Below are positions 15,414 through 24,008 of a stretch of 40,040 bases of DNA, piece by piece (positions within the stretch are counted from its first letter, which is position 1; each line of letters opens with the position of its first letter). The position numbers and the translations under genes are program-made. The notes below the pieces were generated by a model. It had not been told where the DNA came from. It saw only the letters and a program-made list of their open reading frames with translations, and searched no databases. Source of the DNA: a virus; the IMG/VR virus record IMGVR_UViG_3300023181_000050, positions 1 through 40,040 of that record; one strand, written 5' to 3'.

Positions 15414-15566
15414 ATGGGCGTCCTGATGAGCGCTCAGGGCACGCCGGGAGTTGTCGAGATTCCTGACGCGCTCGTTGAGCAGTACAAGTCCGCAGGTTGG
15501 ACGGAAACCGAGAAGCCCGCTGAAGAGAAGCGCGGCCCGGGCCGTCCGGCGAAAACCAAAGAGTAG
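15414..15566 (+). CDS. Small head-associated protein with AT-hook-like tail
   Basis: A 50-residue protein between capsid and head-tail connector genes. The first part (VVEIPDALVEQYKSAGWTET) resembles the SAP-like/MuN-type short segments seen after capsid genes. The tail KRGPGRPAKTKE contains an AT-hook-like GRP core flanked by basic residues, suggesting contact with DNA. ATG 15414 and ATG 15426 are both possible starts. Function is inferred from position. Confidence 0.6.
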   Translation: MGVLMSAQGTPGVVEIPDALVEQYKSAGWTETEKPAEEKRGPGRPAKTKE

Positions 15567-15581
15567 AACGGAGGGTGCGCA

Positions 15582-16022
15582 ATGGCTACCAACCCAGCAA
15601 CCGAAAACGACCTGGCTAACCGGTCATTGCGCACCCTCACCCCTCAGGAACTGCAGGTGGGTGGTGTCCTTCTTGATGATGCCTGGAACATCATCAACTC
15701 GCGTAACGCCACCGTTGGAACGCGGCTGGATGCGTTGCCCGCAAACCTGGTGTTCTCTGCACTGATTGTGCAGATCGAATGCGCAATGGTGTTGCGTGTT
15801 CTGAACAACCCCGATGGGGTGCTCGAGGAAGCCGGCGATGACTATCGGTTCCGACGTGACGCGGCACTGTCCACCGGTTCGTTGTATTTGTCGGACGCTG
15901 AACTGGCGCTGATCGGTGCCGGCGACAGCACCTCGGATGGTGCGTTCACCATCAAGACGACTGCAGCCGGTCGTGGCCGCGGTTATTGGTCGGACACCAC
16001 TACATGGGTGCCGCTGCCGTGA
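15582..16022 (+). CDS. Head-tail adaptor protein
   Basis: A 146-residue helical protein with the layout of gp15/Gp19-type connectors (LDDAWNIINSRNATVGTRLD, long helices, VLEEAGDDYRFRRD). It lies in the first connector slot after capsid. It would bind the portal ring inside the completed head. AACGGAGG precedes ATG 15582. The C-terminal WSDTTTWVPLP is typical of this family in actinophages. Confidence 0.78.
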   Translation: MATNPATENDLANRSLRTLTPQELQVGGVLLDDAWNIINSRNATVGTRLDALPANLVFSALIVQIECAMVLRVLNNPDGVLEEAGDDYRFRRDAALSTGSLYLSDAELALIGAGDSTSDGAFTIKTTAAGRGRGYWSDTTTWVPLP

Positions 16023-16417
16023 GCCGCGCATCGGTACTCGCAAAAGGTCGCGCTTTCACGGAAGCGTCGATGACTGACACTTGCGTGATCCGTCGCGCCG
16101 GGGGTTCCCCGGTGTTGAACGAAGAAACTGGTCAGTATGAGCCGTCCTTTGTGGACGTGTATTCGGGCCCATGCAAGGTGAGGTTCATTACCAGCACTGT
16201 TTCGGAGCAGGACTACCAGTCGCAGACGGTGGTTGAGCAGCAGGTTGTGTTGTCGCTCCCGGTTGAAGAGTCCACCCCCGTGGTCGTGAACGACATTGCC
16301 GAGATCACGACATCACAGACGAACGTGAGCGCGATCGGTAAGACGTTCCGAATTGCAGGACTGTTCGATCAGACATATGCGACCGCCCGTCGCTTCCCCG
16401 TTGAGGTGGTGTCCTGA
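16019..16417 (+). CDS. Head-tail stopper/closure protein
   Basis: A 132-residue, beta-rich protein from GTG 16019, which overlaps the preceding TGA (GTGA). The order TDTCVIRRAGG, FVDVYSGPCKVRF and VNDIAEITTSQTNVSAIGKTF matches the DUF6093/stopper-like family. It is the second connector ring that keeps packaged DNA in place and docks the tail. The stop overlaps the next ATG. Confidence 0.75.
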   Translation: MSRASVLAKGRAFTEASMTDTCVIRRAGGSPVLNEETGQYEPSFVDVYSGPCKVRFITSTVSEQDYQSQTVVEQQVVLSLPVEESTPVVVNDIAEITTSQTNVSAIGKTFRIAGLFDQTYATARRFPVEVVS

Positions 16418-16815
16418 TGGCTGACAGCAGTTTTGACTATTCCGACATTTCGAAGCTGGCAGTCGACATCGATGTGGCGACTGCGGATGCTTCCAAGAAT
16501 GTGGCTAAGGCTGTGGGAGTGAACGCCCGAAATGTGAACGACACCTGGCGCGACAAATTGAAGGGCTCGGCAACACTGCCCGGCCTTCCTTATGCACTCT
16601 CATATGAACTTTCAGAGTCATCCTCTGGTGTTGACGCTGAGATCGGTTTCGACAAGGGCCGTCGTCAGGGGGCACTTGGCAATATCTCAGAGTACGGAAC
16701 CCCGAAGACTGCCCCGCGTGGTTTCGGTCTGGCGTCTCTGAATGAGAACCAGGAAGATTTCGAGCGCGGGATTGAGATTGCGATCGATCAGGCGTTGAGG
16801 GCGGCGGGGTTGTGA
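16417..16815 (+). CDS. Tail component, HK97 gp10-like
   Basis: A 132-residue protein (SKLAVDIDVATADASKNVAK, ending YGTPKTAPRGFGLASL and a long helix) that matches the HK97 gp10/neck-tail family in size, order and the Y-G-T...P-F pattern near the C terminus. It is placed between stopper and tail terminator. It helps join or complete tails. Confidence 0.75.
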   Translation: MADSSFDYSDISKLAVDIDVATADASKNVAKAVGVNARNVNDTWRDKLKGSATLPGLPYALSYELSESSSGVDAEIGFDKGRRQGALGNISEYGTPKTAPRGFGLASLNENQEDFERGIEIAIDQALRAAGL

Positions 16816-17231
16816 GTCGTAAACATACTGCCGCGCTGGTTGCCCTTGTATCGGCGTCTGCGTTGGGTGCGAAGTTCTATCCGGGCAAGGTCCCGCTGGT
16901 AGACGGCAAGCCCCAGACGGGGCCGTACGCGGTCTTCTATTCGCAGCCTGGTACTGATCGCCAGACCCGTTTGACTGGTCCCGCTCATGAGCAGAATCCG
17001 CGTTGGACGATTCATTGTGTTGGGTCGACTGCGGATCAGGCCGAATGGGTCAATGAGCAGATCAAGGGCGCTTTGATCGTCAATGGTTTTGGCGTAGTTC
17101 CGGTAATCGCGGGCGAGAACCCCGGCCGATTCTGGTATTCCAACCCGCAGCCTGGTGACCGTGATGATGACGCCACACCATCACTCTTCGATGTGGTTGC
17201 GGAGACAGGGTTCACCAGTGATCTGCTGTAA
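16812..17231 (+). CDS. Tail terminator-like protein
   Basis: A 139-residue protein from GTG 16812 in an overlap with the gp10-like gene. The pattern of a helix, YAVFYSQPG, WTIHCVGST and a C-terminal strand region agrees with lambda gpU-like tail terminators, and the gene immediately precedes the major tail protein. It would cap the tail tube and bind the head connector. Position carries much of the weight. Confidence 0.7.
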   Translation: MSRKHTAALVALVSASALGAKFYPGKVPLVDGKPQTGPYAVFYSQPGTDRQTRLTGPAHEQNPRWTIHCVGSTADQAEWVNEQIKGALIVNGFGVVPVIAGENPGRFWYSNPQPGDRDDDATPSLFDVVAETGFTSDLL

Positions 17232-17258
17232 CGGCGTCTAACCCGCGCCTCTATTTCT

Positions 17259-17316
17259 TCACCGGTCGTCTGATCGGTGATTCCGGCATGCCCGGAAACA
17301 AAACGGTGGAACCACC
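17259..17316 (+). repeat. Chain of short hairpins in the leader of the major tail gene
   Basis: Three inverted repeats follow one another: TCACCG/CGGTGA (17259-17280), TTCCGG/CCGGAA (17281-17297) and GGTG/CACC (17305-17316). They fill the 125-base gap before the most highly expressed tail gene, so a leader that stabilises or times its mRNA is plausible. Confidence 0.5.
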
Positions 17317-17356
17317 CTCAATCCCTCGGCTTCGGGGGTCTCGAAAGGAAATTCTC

Positions 17357-17878
17357 ATGGCCGATGTCGTTGACGTTGTACCTCCCGCAGTTGATCAGAC
17401 CGGCAACCTGACCGTTTGGTTCGTCCCCACGATCACTGATGTGACCGCGCCGAAGGCTGCTACCGAGCTCGGTGCTGCTGGCGCGTACCGCATTACCTAC
17501 TCGTTCACTTCGGACGGGTACGCGCCCACTGGTGATCAGGGCATCCTCACTGATGACCGCCTGACGCTTCCGCAGGGCCTGCAGTCGCTGGACAAGGTGA
17601 CGGTTGGTCTGACGCTGAAGTATGTCGATTCGACCGCGGCGACGTCTGCTGCGGTGGTTCTGAAGCCTGTTGCGCCGGCCACTTCGCTGAGTGGCTATCT
17701 GGTGGAGCGCCCGAACGTGCCGAATGCGACGCTCGCTGCGGCGTCGCAGAAGGTGATTGTCCGTCCGGTGACTCTCGGTGTGCAGATTCCTGGCCCGCGT
17801 GATGGGCAGGGCAAGTTCACCATCACTCAGGTTGCTGCGATCACCGGTCCGGTGACGAACGGCATTCTCGCCGCGTAA
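17357..17878 (+). CDS. Major tail protein
   Basis: A 173-residue beta-rich protein (GAYRITYSFTSDGYAPTGDQ, LDKVTVGLTLKYVDS). Its size, the place before the tail assembly chaperones and its own leader and terminator are typical of tail tube genes in actinophage siphoviruses. AAGGAA at 17345-17350 fixes ATG 17357. The open frame upstream to 17288 covers the hairpin leader and is not expected to be translated. Confidence 0.85.
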   Translation: MADVVDVVPPAVDQTGNLTVWFVPTITDVTAPKAATELGAAGAYRITYSFTSDGYAPTGDQGILTDDRLTLPQGLQSLDKVTVGLTLKYVDSTAATSAAVVLKPVAPATSLSGYLVERPNVPNATLAAASQKVIVRPVTLGVQIPGPRDGQGKFTITQVAAITGPVTNGILAA

Positions 17879-17886
17879 CACAAGCC

Positions 17887-17935
17887 CCTGTGCGGTCGGT
17901 TTCCACCGGCCGGCCGCACAGGTTCTCTCCTTTTC
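17887..17935 (+). terminator. Terminator after the major tail gene
   Basis: CCTGTGCGGTCGG (17887-17899) pairs with CCGGCCGCACAGG (17910-17922), with one mismatch, and a T-rich tail TTCTCTCCTTTT follows. It lies just after the major tail stop and would keep tail tube mRNA in excess over the downstream chaperone and tape measure messages. Confidence 0.8.
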
Positions 17936-17960
17936 GGTGGATGTTTTCGGTGGAGGCGTT

Positions 17961-18569
17961 ATGAGTTTCAGTGCGAAGTTGGCGGCGGCTAAGGCTGCCC
18001 CTCGTAAGTTCAAAGATGTTGAGGTTCTTCTTGATGCGGAGCTCTCGGAGCTGCGTGATGAACTGCAGTCGGCGTTGGATGACGTGAAGCGGCGCAACGC
18101 TGCAGACCAGCGTCTGACGTCGGTGAACAACGATGGCGAGTCTGAGCTTCAGGAGAAGCTGGATGCTGTCATTGCGGAGTCGCAGGATTCGGTTGTGACG
18201 ATCCGGTTTTTCCGTCTGCCGGGTGATGCGTGGGCGGACATTATGTCTCGTTGCCCTGCCCGTCCCGGTGCGGTGATGGATGAGTATTACGGCTACAACA
18301 TGCAGACGGCGACGAAGCTTGCTGCACCGTATGTCGATTCGCAGGGCCTCATTTACGGGGGTCGGGTTGAGGGTGACGCGGTTGTGCCGCTCGAGTATGC
18401 GCCGGCTACGGATGCTGCCCCTGCAGTAAATGAGTGGGCGGATCTGTTCCGTGTTGCTTCTGGGGCCGAGCAGGCTCGAATGGAGTCGGCGGTGTGGGAG
18501 CTGAACATCAGCGACCCGGATACCAGCTTGGTTGATCTCAAAAAAAAATTGCAGAATCTCCCCGCCTAA
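17961..18569 (+). CDS. Tail assembly chaperone (gpG-like), unshifted product
   Basis: A 202-residue helical and charged protein. GGTGGAGG lies five bases before ATG 17961. Its place between the major tail and tape measure genes and the run of nine A near its end identify it as the first of the two tail assembly chaperones. In the zero frame it ends DLKKKLQNLPA. It binds tape measure protein and recruits tail tube subunits. Confidence 0.88.
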   Translation: MSFSAKLAAAKAAPRKFKDVEVLLDAELSELRDELQSALDDVKRRNAADQRLTSVNNDGESELQEKLDAVIAESQDSVVTIRFFRLPGDAWADIMSRCPARPGAVMDEYYGYNMQTATKLAAPYVDSQGLIYGGRVEGDAVVPLEYAPATDAAPAVNEWADLFRVASGAEQARMESAVWELNISDPDTSLVDLKKKLQNLPA

Positions 18570-19015
18570 GGGATGAGCTGTCCCTTGCTCTGCAGTTGGG
18601 TGTTGCCCCTCGTGTTCTTTCCGGGTGGGCACCATCCGAGCTGACGGAGTATGAGTACGACGAGGGTGGGCGTTTACTTCGGTCGTTGTCGATCACGGAG
18701 AGCCCGTTCGATGTTGAGCAGGTCGACCTGTTGTTGGCGATTCGCGAGTACCAGCGGGGGCTTGACCAGAACGGAATCCCGTTCGAACGGGCCACATCGG
18801 ACCAGGCGAACCCCAACCCCACTCCCGGCTCAGAGCAGTCACACCCTGTTCGGTTCTTGGCACATGGGCCGTTCACGAACTGGGCGGAGAAGTCGCGCCT
18901 TGACGCCGAGGACGCCTACAAGAAGCAGTCGGGTGACGACGTGAATCTCAACGGCATGTTTTGGACGGTCGAAGAGAAAACGTACGCGCCTAACCCCGAC
19001 GCAGATGCGACATAA
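17961..19015 (+). CDS. Tail assembly chaperone fusion (gpGT-like), made by -1 frameshift
   Basis: After -1 slippage on the A run the frame continues IAESPRLRDELSLALQLGVA, then RVLSGWAPSELTEYEYDEGG, a very typical second chaperone sequence, to TAA 19013-19015. The -1 frame has no start with a ribosome site of its own and is open only from 18536, just before the slip site. The fusion is about 350 residues. The T part is thought to draw tail tube protein to the tape measure, and the low frameshift rate sets the G to GT ratio. Its 3' end overlaps the minus-strand gene at 18990. Confidence 0.85.
18540..18548 (+). promoter_or_regulatory. -1 ribosomal slip site (nine A)
   Basis: In the zero frame the site reads CTC AAA AAA AAA TTG. 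A tandem slip of AAA codons by -1 is favoured on such a run and gives the gpGT frame. The zero-frame stop lies 19 bases beyond the run. Confidence 0.88.
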
Positions 19016-19175
19016 CCCACCCGGTTACGCCGATCACGACACCGAGCCCAATCAGGATCACGCCGAACCAACTGTTTTCGGACGCGAATCCTACGAGCAC
19101 CCAGATCAGTCCGACGACGACGAGTAGTGCTGCTGTGCCTACGAGCACGGTCGATGTCTGCTGAGTTTTCCCCAT
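18990..19175 (-). CDS. Minus-strand two-helix membrane protein (61 aa)
   Basis: MGKTQQTST, then TVLVGTAALLVVVGLIWVLV (TM1), a short ASENSW loop, FGVILIGLGVVIGVTGWVM (TM2) and a basic tail SHLRRG. Two clean hydrophobic helices with a short loop and basic C terminus argue for a real protein. It is on the strand opposite to all surrounding morphogenesis genes and lies in the only gap between chaperone and tape measure. Its stop overlaps the chaperone gene by 26 bases. The ATG lacks a good ribosome site; TATGAA near 19194-19199 is a weak -10. Likely expressed independently, for example from the prophage; a superinfection-exclusion or holin-like role is speculation. Confidence 0.68.
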   Translation of the reverse strand: MGKTQQTSTVLVGTAALLVVVGLIWVLVGFASENSWFGVILIGLGVVIGVTGWVMSHLRRG

Positions 19176-19218
19176 GCGCTGAGCGTACCTAACTTCATAC
19201 GACGAAACGAGGCCCACC

Positions 19219-22098
19219 GTGACCGATCGCGTCGTAAAAGTCACCCTTCAGGCCCAGGTTGCTAACTACATCGCTGGGATGAAGCAGGCCCAGCAGGAGA
19301 CGAACAAGACCACCAAAACGTCTGCTGATGCGAAGGCGTCGTTTGAGGCGCAGAACCAGGCGATGACGCAGCTTGGTGTCGGGCTGTTGGCGATGGGTGC
19401 GCTGGCTGCGGCTGGTGTCGGTTTGGCGATCAAGAAGTACGCGGAGTTCGACTCTGCGATGTCTGAGGTTCAGGCATCGACGCATGAGTCCGAAGCGAAC
19501 ATGAACAAGCTGCGTGACGCGGCTATCGATGCGGGTGCACGCACCGTGTTCTCCGCGACGGAAGCTGCGAACGCGATTGACGAGCTGGCAAAGGCTGGCC
19601 TGTCAACTGCCGACATTCTTGGTGGTGCGCTTGACGGGGCACTCTCGCTGGCCTCTGCCGGTGGTCTAAAGGTCGCTGACGCAGCACAAATCGCCGCTAC
19701 GGCCCTCACTCAGTTCAAGCTCGAGGGCAAGGATGTCCCGCACGTTGCTGACCTTCTGGCGGCTGGTGCTGGTAAGGCGCAGGGTTCCGTTGAGGATCTG
19801 TCTCAGGCCCTGAACCAGGGCGGTCTTGTCGCGTCGCAGGCGGGTTTCTCGATTGAGGAGACGACTGGTGTTTTGGCGGCGTTCGCGTCTGCGGGGCTGA
19901 AGGGCTCTGACGCTGGAACGTCCCTCAAGACCGCGATCATCGCACTGCAGGCTCCGTCGCAAAAGGCGCAGGCCACGATGGATCAGTACGGCATTTCTGT
20001 CTATGACTCCAACGGGCAGATGAAGTCGTTCTCTCAGATCGCTGAGGTTCTGAAGACGAAGCTTGGTGGCCTGACTGATGAGCAGCGCAACTCTGCTCTG
20101 GCAACGATCTTCGGCACCGATGCTGTTCGTTCTGCTTCTGTTCTGTACTCCAACGGCGGCAAGGGCATTGACTCGTGGAACAAGAAGGTCAACGACTCTG
20201 GCTACGCGGCTGAGACTGCGCGTCTGAAGCTGAACAACCTGAACGGTGACCTTGAGCAGTTGGGTGGTTCGTTCGATACCGCTCTGATCAAGTCGGGGTC
20301 TGCCGCCAACGAGGTTCTTCGCGGCATTGTGCAGACCGCCACGAACGCGGTCAACGCTTTCGGCTCGGCACCGCCCGTCATCCAGGGCACAGCTCTGGCA
20401 CTTGGTGCACTTGCCGCTGCGACACTGCTCGCGGGTGGTGCGTTCCTGGTTGGTGTTCCGAAGTTGGCGCAGTTCCAGGCGGGCCTCGAGGTGCTCAAGG
20501 ATTCGAGCATGCCGGGGGTCGCTTCGGCGGCCGGGCGCATTGAAGGTGCAGTTGGCAAGGCTGGGTCGGCGCTGAGCAAAACTGCGTCGTTCCTTGCCGG
20601 CCCGTGGGGGCTCGCTCTCGCTGCTGCTGCTCTCGGTGTGAAGGCGCTTGAGAACTACATCGATTCGCTGCAGGCCACGAGCGAAGAGATGTCCAACAGT
20701 CTGAAGACTGCATCGACCGCACTCGACGTGTTCAAGATCGCTTCGCAGGGCAAGGACTTCAAGTACGTGCTCCACCAGGACACGTTGAAGAATCTCAAGG
20801 ATCTGAACGCGGTCCTCGAGGCCGGCGCGCAGGACAGCGAGAACTTCGGCGCACGGTTCGACAACAACGTGCGCAAGTACTACGGCGCTCTCGATGCACT
20901 CAAGGGTGTTGGTACCGAGCTTGGCAAGGTCGCATCGTCTGACCTCCCGGCAGCACAGAAGTCGTTCCGTCTGCTGGCCGATGAGACTGACGGCAGCCGT
21001 AAGCGGCTGTGGGAACTCTTGTCGGACATGCCCGACTACAAGGACGCTCTCATTGAGCAGGCCACAGCGCAGGGGCTCAACGTCACCTCTGCTGATGAAG
21101 CAGCCAACAAGGTCAACCTTCTTGCGTTGGCGATGGGCAATGCGAAGCCGTCTGCAGTTGAAGCGGCCGACGCATATCTGAAGACCGCGGATTCGGCAGA
21201 CGAAACGAACGATGCTGTGCGTCGACTCATCGACTCCATGAACGCGGTCAACGGCAAGAACCAGGATGCGATCTCTTCCAACGCTGACTATCAGCAGTCG
21301 CTGCAGGACGTGAAGGACAAGATCGCGGATATTGACCCAGCAACGGGGAAAGCGCGCACTGGGGTTGAGGCGTTCCAGCACACGCTTGACGAGTCAACTG
21401 CGGCTGGTTCCGCGAACGTGGCCATGCTGTCCGACCTGGCGGCAAAGGGTCAGGACGCAGCGCAGAAGCAGTTGGATGCGAGCGGCAACGCTGACCAGTT
21501 CACCGCTTCTCTTCAGGCCAACTATGACGCCGTTTATAACAACGCTCTCGCCATCACTGGCAACGCTGATGCGGCGAAGTTGCTCGCGGATCGTGTGGCT
21601 GCAATCCCGACCCAGAAGCAGATTGCTCTGCTTGTTGCGACGGCTCAGGCGAACGCGGAAATAGACGCGTTCGTAACGCGGAACGACGGGCGCAAGATCC
21701 GCATCAACATCACCGGGGCGGGCCCTGGTGGTGCGCTCATCCCATCGCTCGGGAACTTGGCATTTGCTTCAGGCGGCATGGTCCCCGGCACACCGTCCCA
21801 CAAGGACAACATGGTGGCCACGGTCGCGTCGGGCGAGTTCATCACCAGGACAGCTCAGGCGCAGATCCCGTCGAATCGGGCCGCACTCGAGTACATGAAC
21901 GCGGGTGGTGTGATTCGTGGTTATGCGTCTGGTGGTTTTGTGCAGCCGCAGTATGCGCGTCCGTCTTATGGCGGTGGCTCAGGTTCGGCGGTTGTTGGTC
22001 GCGGTGATGTGAATGCGTCATTCCAGATCAATGAAGTGTCGGACACGGTTGGTACCGCGAATGCTGTGGTGCGTCGATTGAAAGCGTTGGCGAGCTGA
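19219..22098 (+). CDS. Tape measure protein
   Basis: A 959-residue protein, the longest in the window. Residues 1-60 are charged and helical; a hydrophobic stretch at 51-72 (TQLGVGLLAMGALAAAGVGL) and another near 390-412 (ALALGALAAATLLAGGAFLV) are the usual membrane-active parts. The region about 75-300 (FDSAMSEVQASTHESEANMN, DELAKAGLSTADILGG) matches the TP901-type tape measure core. Length scaling of about 0.15 nm per residue would predict a tail near 140 nm. No lytic domain is recognised. ACGAGG precedes GTG 19219. Confidence 0.93.
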   Translation: MTDRVVKVTLQAQVANYIAGMKQAQQETNKTTKTSADAKASFEAQNQAMTQLGVGLLAMGALAAAGVGLAIKKYAEFDSAMSEVQASTHESEANMNKLRDAAIDAGARTVFSATEAANAIDELAKAGLSTADILGGALDGALSLASAGGLKVADAAQIAATALTQFKLEGKDVPHVADLLAAGAGKAQGSVEDLSQALNQGGLVASQAGFSIEETTGVLAAFASAGLKGSDAGTSLKTAIIALQAPSQKAQATMDQYGISVYDSNGQMKSFSQIAEVLKTKLGGLTDEQRNSALATIFGTDAVRSASVLYSNGGKGIDSWNKKVNDSGYAAETARLKLNNLNGDLEQLGGSFDTALIKSGSAANEVLRGIVQTATNAVNAFGSAPPVIQGTALALGALAAATLLAGGAFLVGVPKLAQFQAGLEVLKDSSMPGVASAAGRIEGAVGKAGSALSKTASFLAGPWGLALAAAALGVKALENYIDSLQATSEEMSNSLKTASTALDVFKIASQGKDFKYVLHQDTLKNLKDLNAVLEAGAQDSENFGARFDNNVRKYYGALDALKGVGTELGKVASSDLPAAQKSFRLLADETDGSRKRLWELLSDMPDYKDALIEQATAQGLNVTSADEAANKVNLLALAMGNAKPSAVEAADAYLKTADSADETNDAVRRLIDSMNAVNGKNQDAISSNADYQQSLQDVKDKIADIDPATGKARTGVEAFQHTLDESTAAGSANVAMLSDLAAKGQDAAQKQLDASGNADQFTASLQANYDAVYNNALAITGNADAAKLLADRVAAIPTQKQIALLVATAQANAEIDAFVTRNDGRKIRINITGAGPGGALIPSLGNLAFASGGMVPGTPSHKDNMVATVASGEFITRTAQAQIPSNRAALEYMNAGGVIRGYASGGFVQPQYARPSYGGGSGSAVVGRGDVNASFQINEVSDTVGTANAVVRRLKALAS

Positions 22099-22931
22099 TG
22101 GCATTTCAGGCATTGATTGGCGCGCTGGATGTGACGGCGCGTGAAGCATCTGGGGTGCAGTGGTCTACGGCGACGATGGATGGTTTGGGTTCTTCGGGTT
22201 CGACGTTGCAGGTGGTTCAGAAGCCGCGGCAGTCGGGCGGGTGGGCTGGTGATGCGTTCAGCACGCCGGCCCATCCGGTCCTTTCGGGCCTTATCCAGGC
22301 TCCGACTCAGGACCTTCTCATTGATGCTCGTGACCGTCTGATTGCTGCGGCGTCGTTGTCGCCCACGGTTATGCAAGTCACCGAGGCGTCGAAGGTGTGG
22401 ACGTGGGTTGTCCGCCGTGAGGATGAAGTGATCTTCACGTACGTCACGGATGTTGTGGCTCGTTGGTCGGTGCAGTTTGTTGCTCCTGATCCTCGCAAGT
22501 TCGGTCTGCCGTTGACGGGTTCAACGTTTCTGCCGTCTGCTTCTGGTGGTTTGACGGTTCCGTTTACGGTGCCGTTTGCGATCAGTTCGACGGTGGTGTC
22601 TGGGCAGGTGTCGTTGACGAATCCGGGGAATGCTCCGGGTCGTGTGGTGATCCGTTTGGATGGTCCGTTGGTTGGTCCGCAGGTGACTCATTCGGGTTCT
22701 GCGTTGCCGCTCACGTTTGCGAGCTCGCTTGTGTTGGGTGCTGGTGAGTGGTTGACGGTTGATATGGATCGTCGGACTGCTTTGGCGAATGATCAGGCGT
22801 CCCGTAACTCGACGATTACGGCTCGTGGTTGGTCGTCGTTTGATCCGGGCCCGAATACGTGGTCGTTCACGGCGACTGGTTATAACGCTCTTTCGAAGAT
22901 GACTGTCACGGCTTACCCGGCGTCTCTCTAA
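22098..22931 (+). CDS. Distal tail (Dit-like) minor tail protein
   Basis: A 277-residue beta-rich protein directly after the tape measure gene, overlapping its stop. It carries STLQVVQKPRQSGGWAGDAF near the N terminus and FVAPDPRKFG in the middle, the signature of Siphovirus distal tail proteins in actinophages, and ends in a beta-sandwich-like domain. It forms the ring joining tube and tip. Codon use is strongly G/T-rich, as in the rest of the late region. Confidence 0.8.
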   Translation: MAFQALIGALDVTAREASGVQWSTATMDGLGSSGSTLQVVQKPRQSGGWAGDAFSTPAHPVLSGLIQAPTQDLLIDARDRLIAAASLSPTVMQVTEASKVWTWVVRREDEVIFTYVTDVVARWSVQFVAPDPRKFGLPLTGSTFLPSASGGLTVPFTVPFAISSTVVSGQVSLTNPGNAPGRVVIRLDGPLVGPQVTHSGSALPLTFASSLVLGAGEWLTVDMDRRTALANDQASRNSTITARGWSSFDPGPNTWSFTATGYNALSKMTVTAYPASL

Positions 22932-22989
22932 CCCCCTTTCTCTCTTCCATCTATGGCCGCGGATGACGCGGTGTCTAAGGAGTTCCGTC

Positions 22990-24006
22990 ATGGCTGGAAC
23001 TGGTGTTGTGTGGCCTGTTGATGCGGTGTCTGGTGCGCCGTCGTATACGGGGCGGATGTTGCGTAATACGCAGGCCCCGTTTTTGGCGGGTGCGACTGCT
23101 GCGCGTCCGTTGGGTGCGATTTCTGGTGTTCGTCCGGGCACACCGAATGTGGTGTCTGCATCCTCGACGACTTACACGGTGACTCCGTTTGCGGGGATTA
23201 TCGATCTTGAGGCTGCAGCGATTTCGGGGCCGTATGCGTTTGCGTTTAATGCGAATGTGACGGGTGCGGTGACGGCGGCTTCGGGGTCGATCGCCCGCAA
23301 GGACATCGTCTATGTGCAGATCAATGACAACGCTGAGGGTGATGGCACGGCGGGCACACCGAATATCAAGATCGACTATCTGGCGGGCACGGTTGCTTCA
23401 ACCGCACCGGCCACCCCGGCTCGATCGTTTGTCATTGCGGAGATCAACGTTCCGATCTCGGGTGGTGGCTCACCGACCGTGAGCTGGGTTGCTCCGTTCA
23501 GTGTCGCGGCGGGCGCGATTCTTCCGGCCCCGAGTTTTGCTGCTCTGCCGTCCGCGTCCTCAAGCGCGGGGCAGTACGCGAACCCGACCGACATTGGCGT
23601 TCTGGTTCGCTCTGACGGCACCTCTTGGCTGCCCGCTAAGACAGAACTGAAGTCGTCGGATTCCCTCGACGTGGGAACTACCAACGGTGCAAGCGTCGTT
23701 ATGATAACGAGGGTTTTTCCGTCTCTTCCTTTCGCCTCTGTTGTCGATCTTGATTTCATCGGCGTTGCAGGGAACACGGGTGGCGGTTCGGGAACACTAT
23801 CTGTCGCCTTTGCTGCGACAGCGGGGGCCCTTGCCATCACCGCGCTTCCCGGGGCTACTGCAGCAGTCGGCGGGTGGGTGAGCGTAACTACTGCGAATGT
23901 CCTGTCGTTGCCTGCGAACACGGCGGCAACAGTGACCGTGGCAACCGCATCCACCCAGCAAGCCGCCTACAAGGGCGTCATGCGTGCCACCAGGCGGGCG
24001 GCGTAA
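22990..24006 (+). CDS. Minor tail protein
   Basis: A 338-residue Gly/Ala/Ser/Thr-rich protein (VRPGTPNVVSASSTTYTVTP, VYVQINDNAEGDGTAGTPNI) of a type common in actinophage tail tips. AAGGAG precedes ATG 22990. The N-terminal half (to about residue 150) looks like a baseplate-attaching domain and the C-terminal half (from about residue 230) a beta-sandwich. A receptor-contacting role is possible. Base composition becomes more C-rich toward the 3' end. Confidence 0.7.
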   Translation: MAGTGVVWPVDAVSGAPSYTGRMLRNTQAPFLAGATAARPLGAISGVRPGTPNVVSASSTTYTVTPFAGIIDLEAAAISGPYAFAFNANVTGAVTAASGSIARKDIVYVQINDNAEGDGTAGTPNIKIDYLAGTVASTAPATPARSFVIAEINVPISGGGSPTVSWVAPFSVAAGAILPAPSFAALPSASSSAGQYANPTDIGVLVRSDGTSWLPAKTELKSSDSLDVGTTNGASVVMITRVFPSLPFASVVDLDFIGVAGNTGGGSGTLSVAFAATAGALAITALPGATAAVGGWVSVTTANVLSLPANTAATVTVATASTQQAAYKGVMRATRRAA

Positions 24007-24008
24007 CC

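Noticed and set aside
19666-21381. 571-codon minus-strand frame opposite the tape measure gene
   Set aside because: Shadow frame produced by biased codon use; composition is Arg/Leu/Val-rich without domains.
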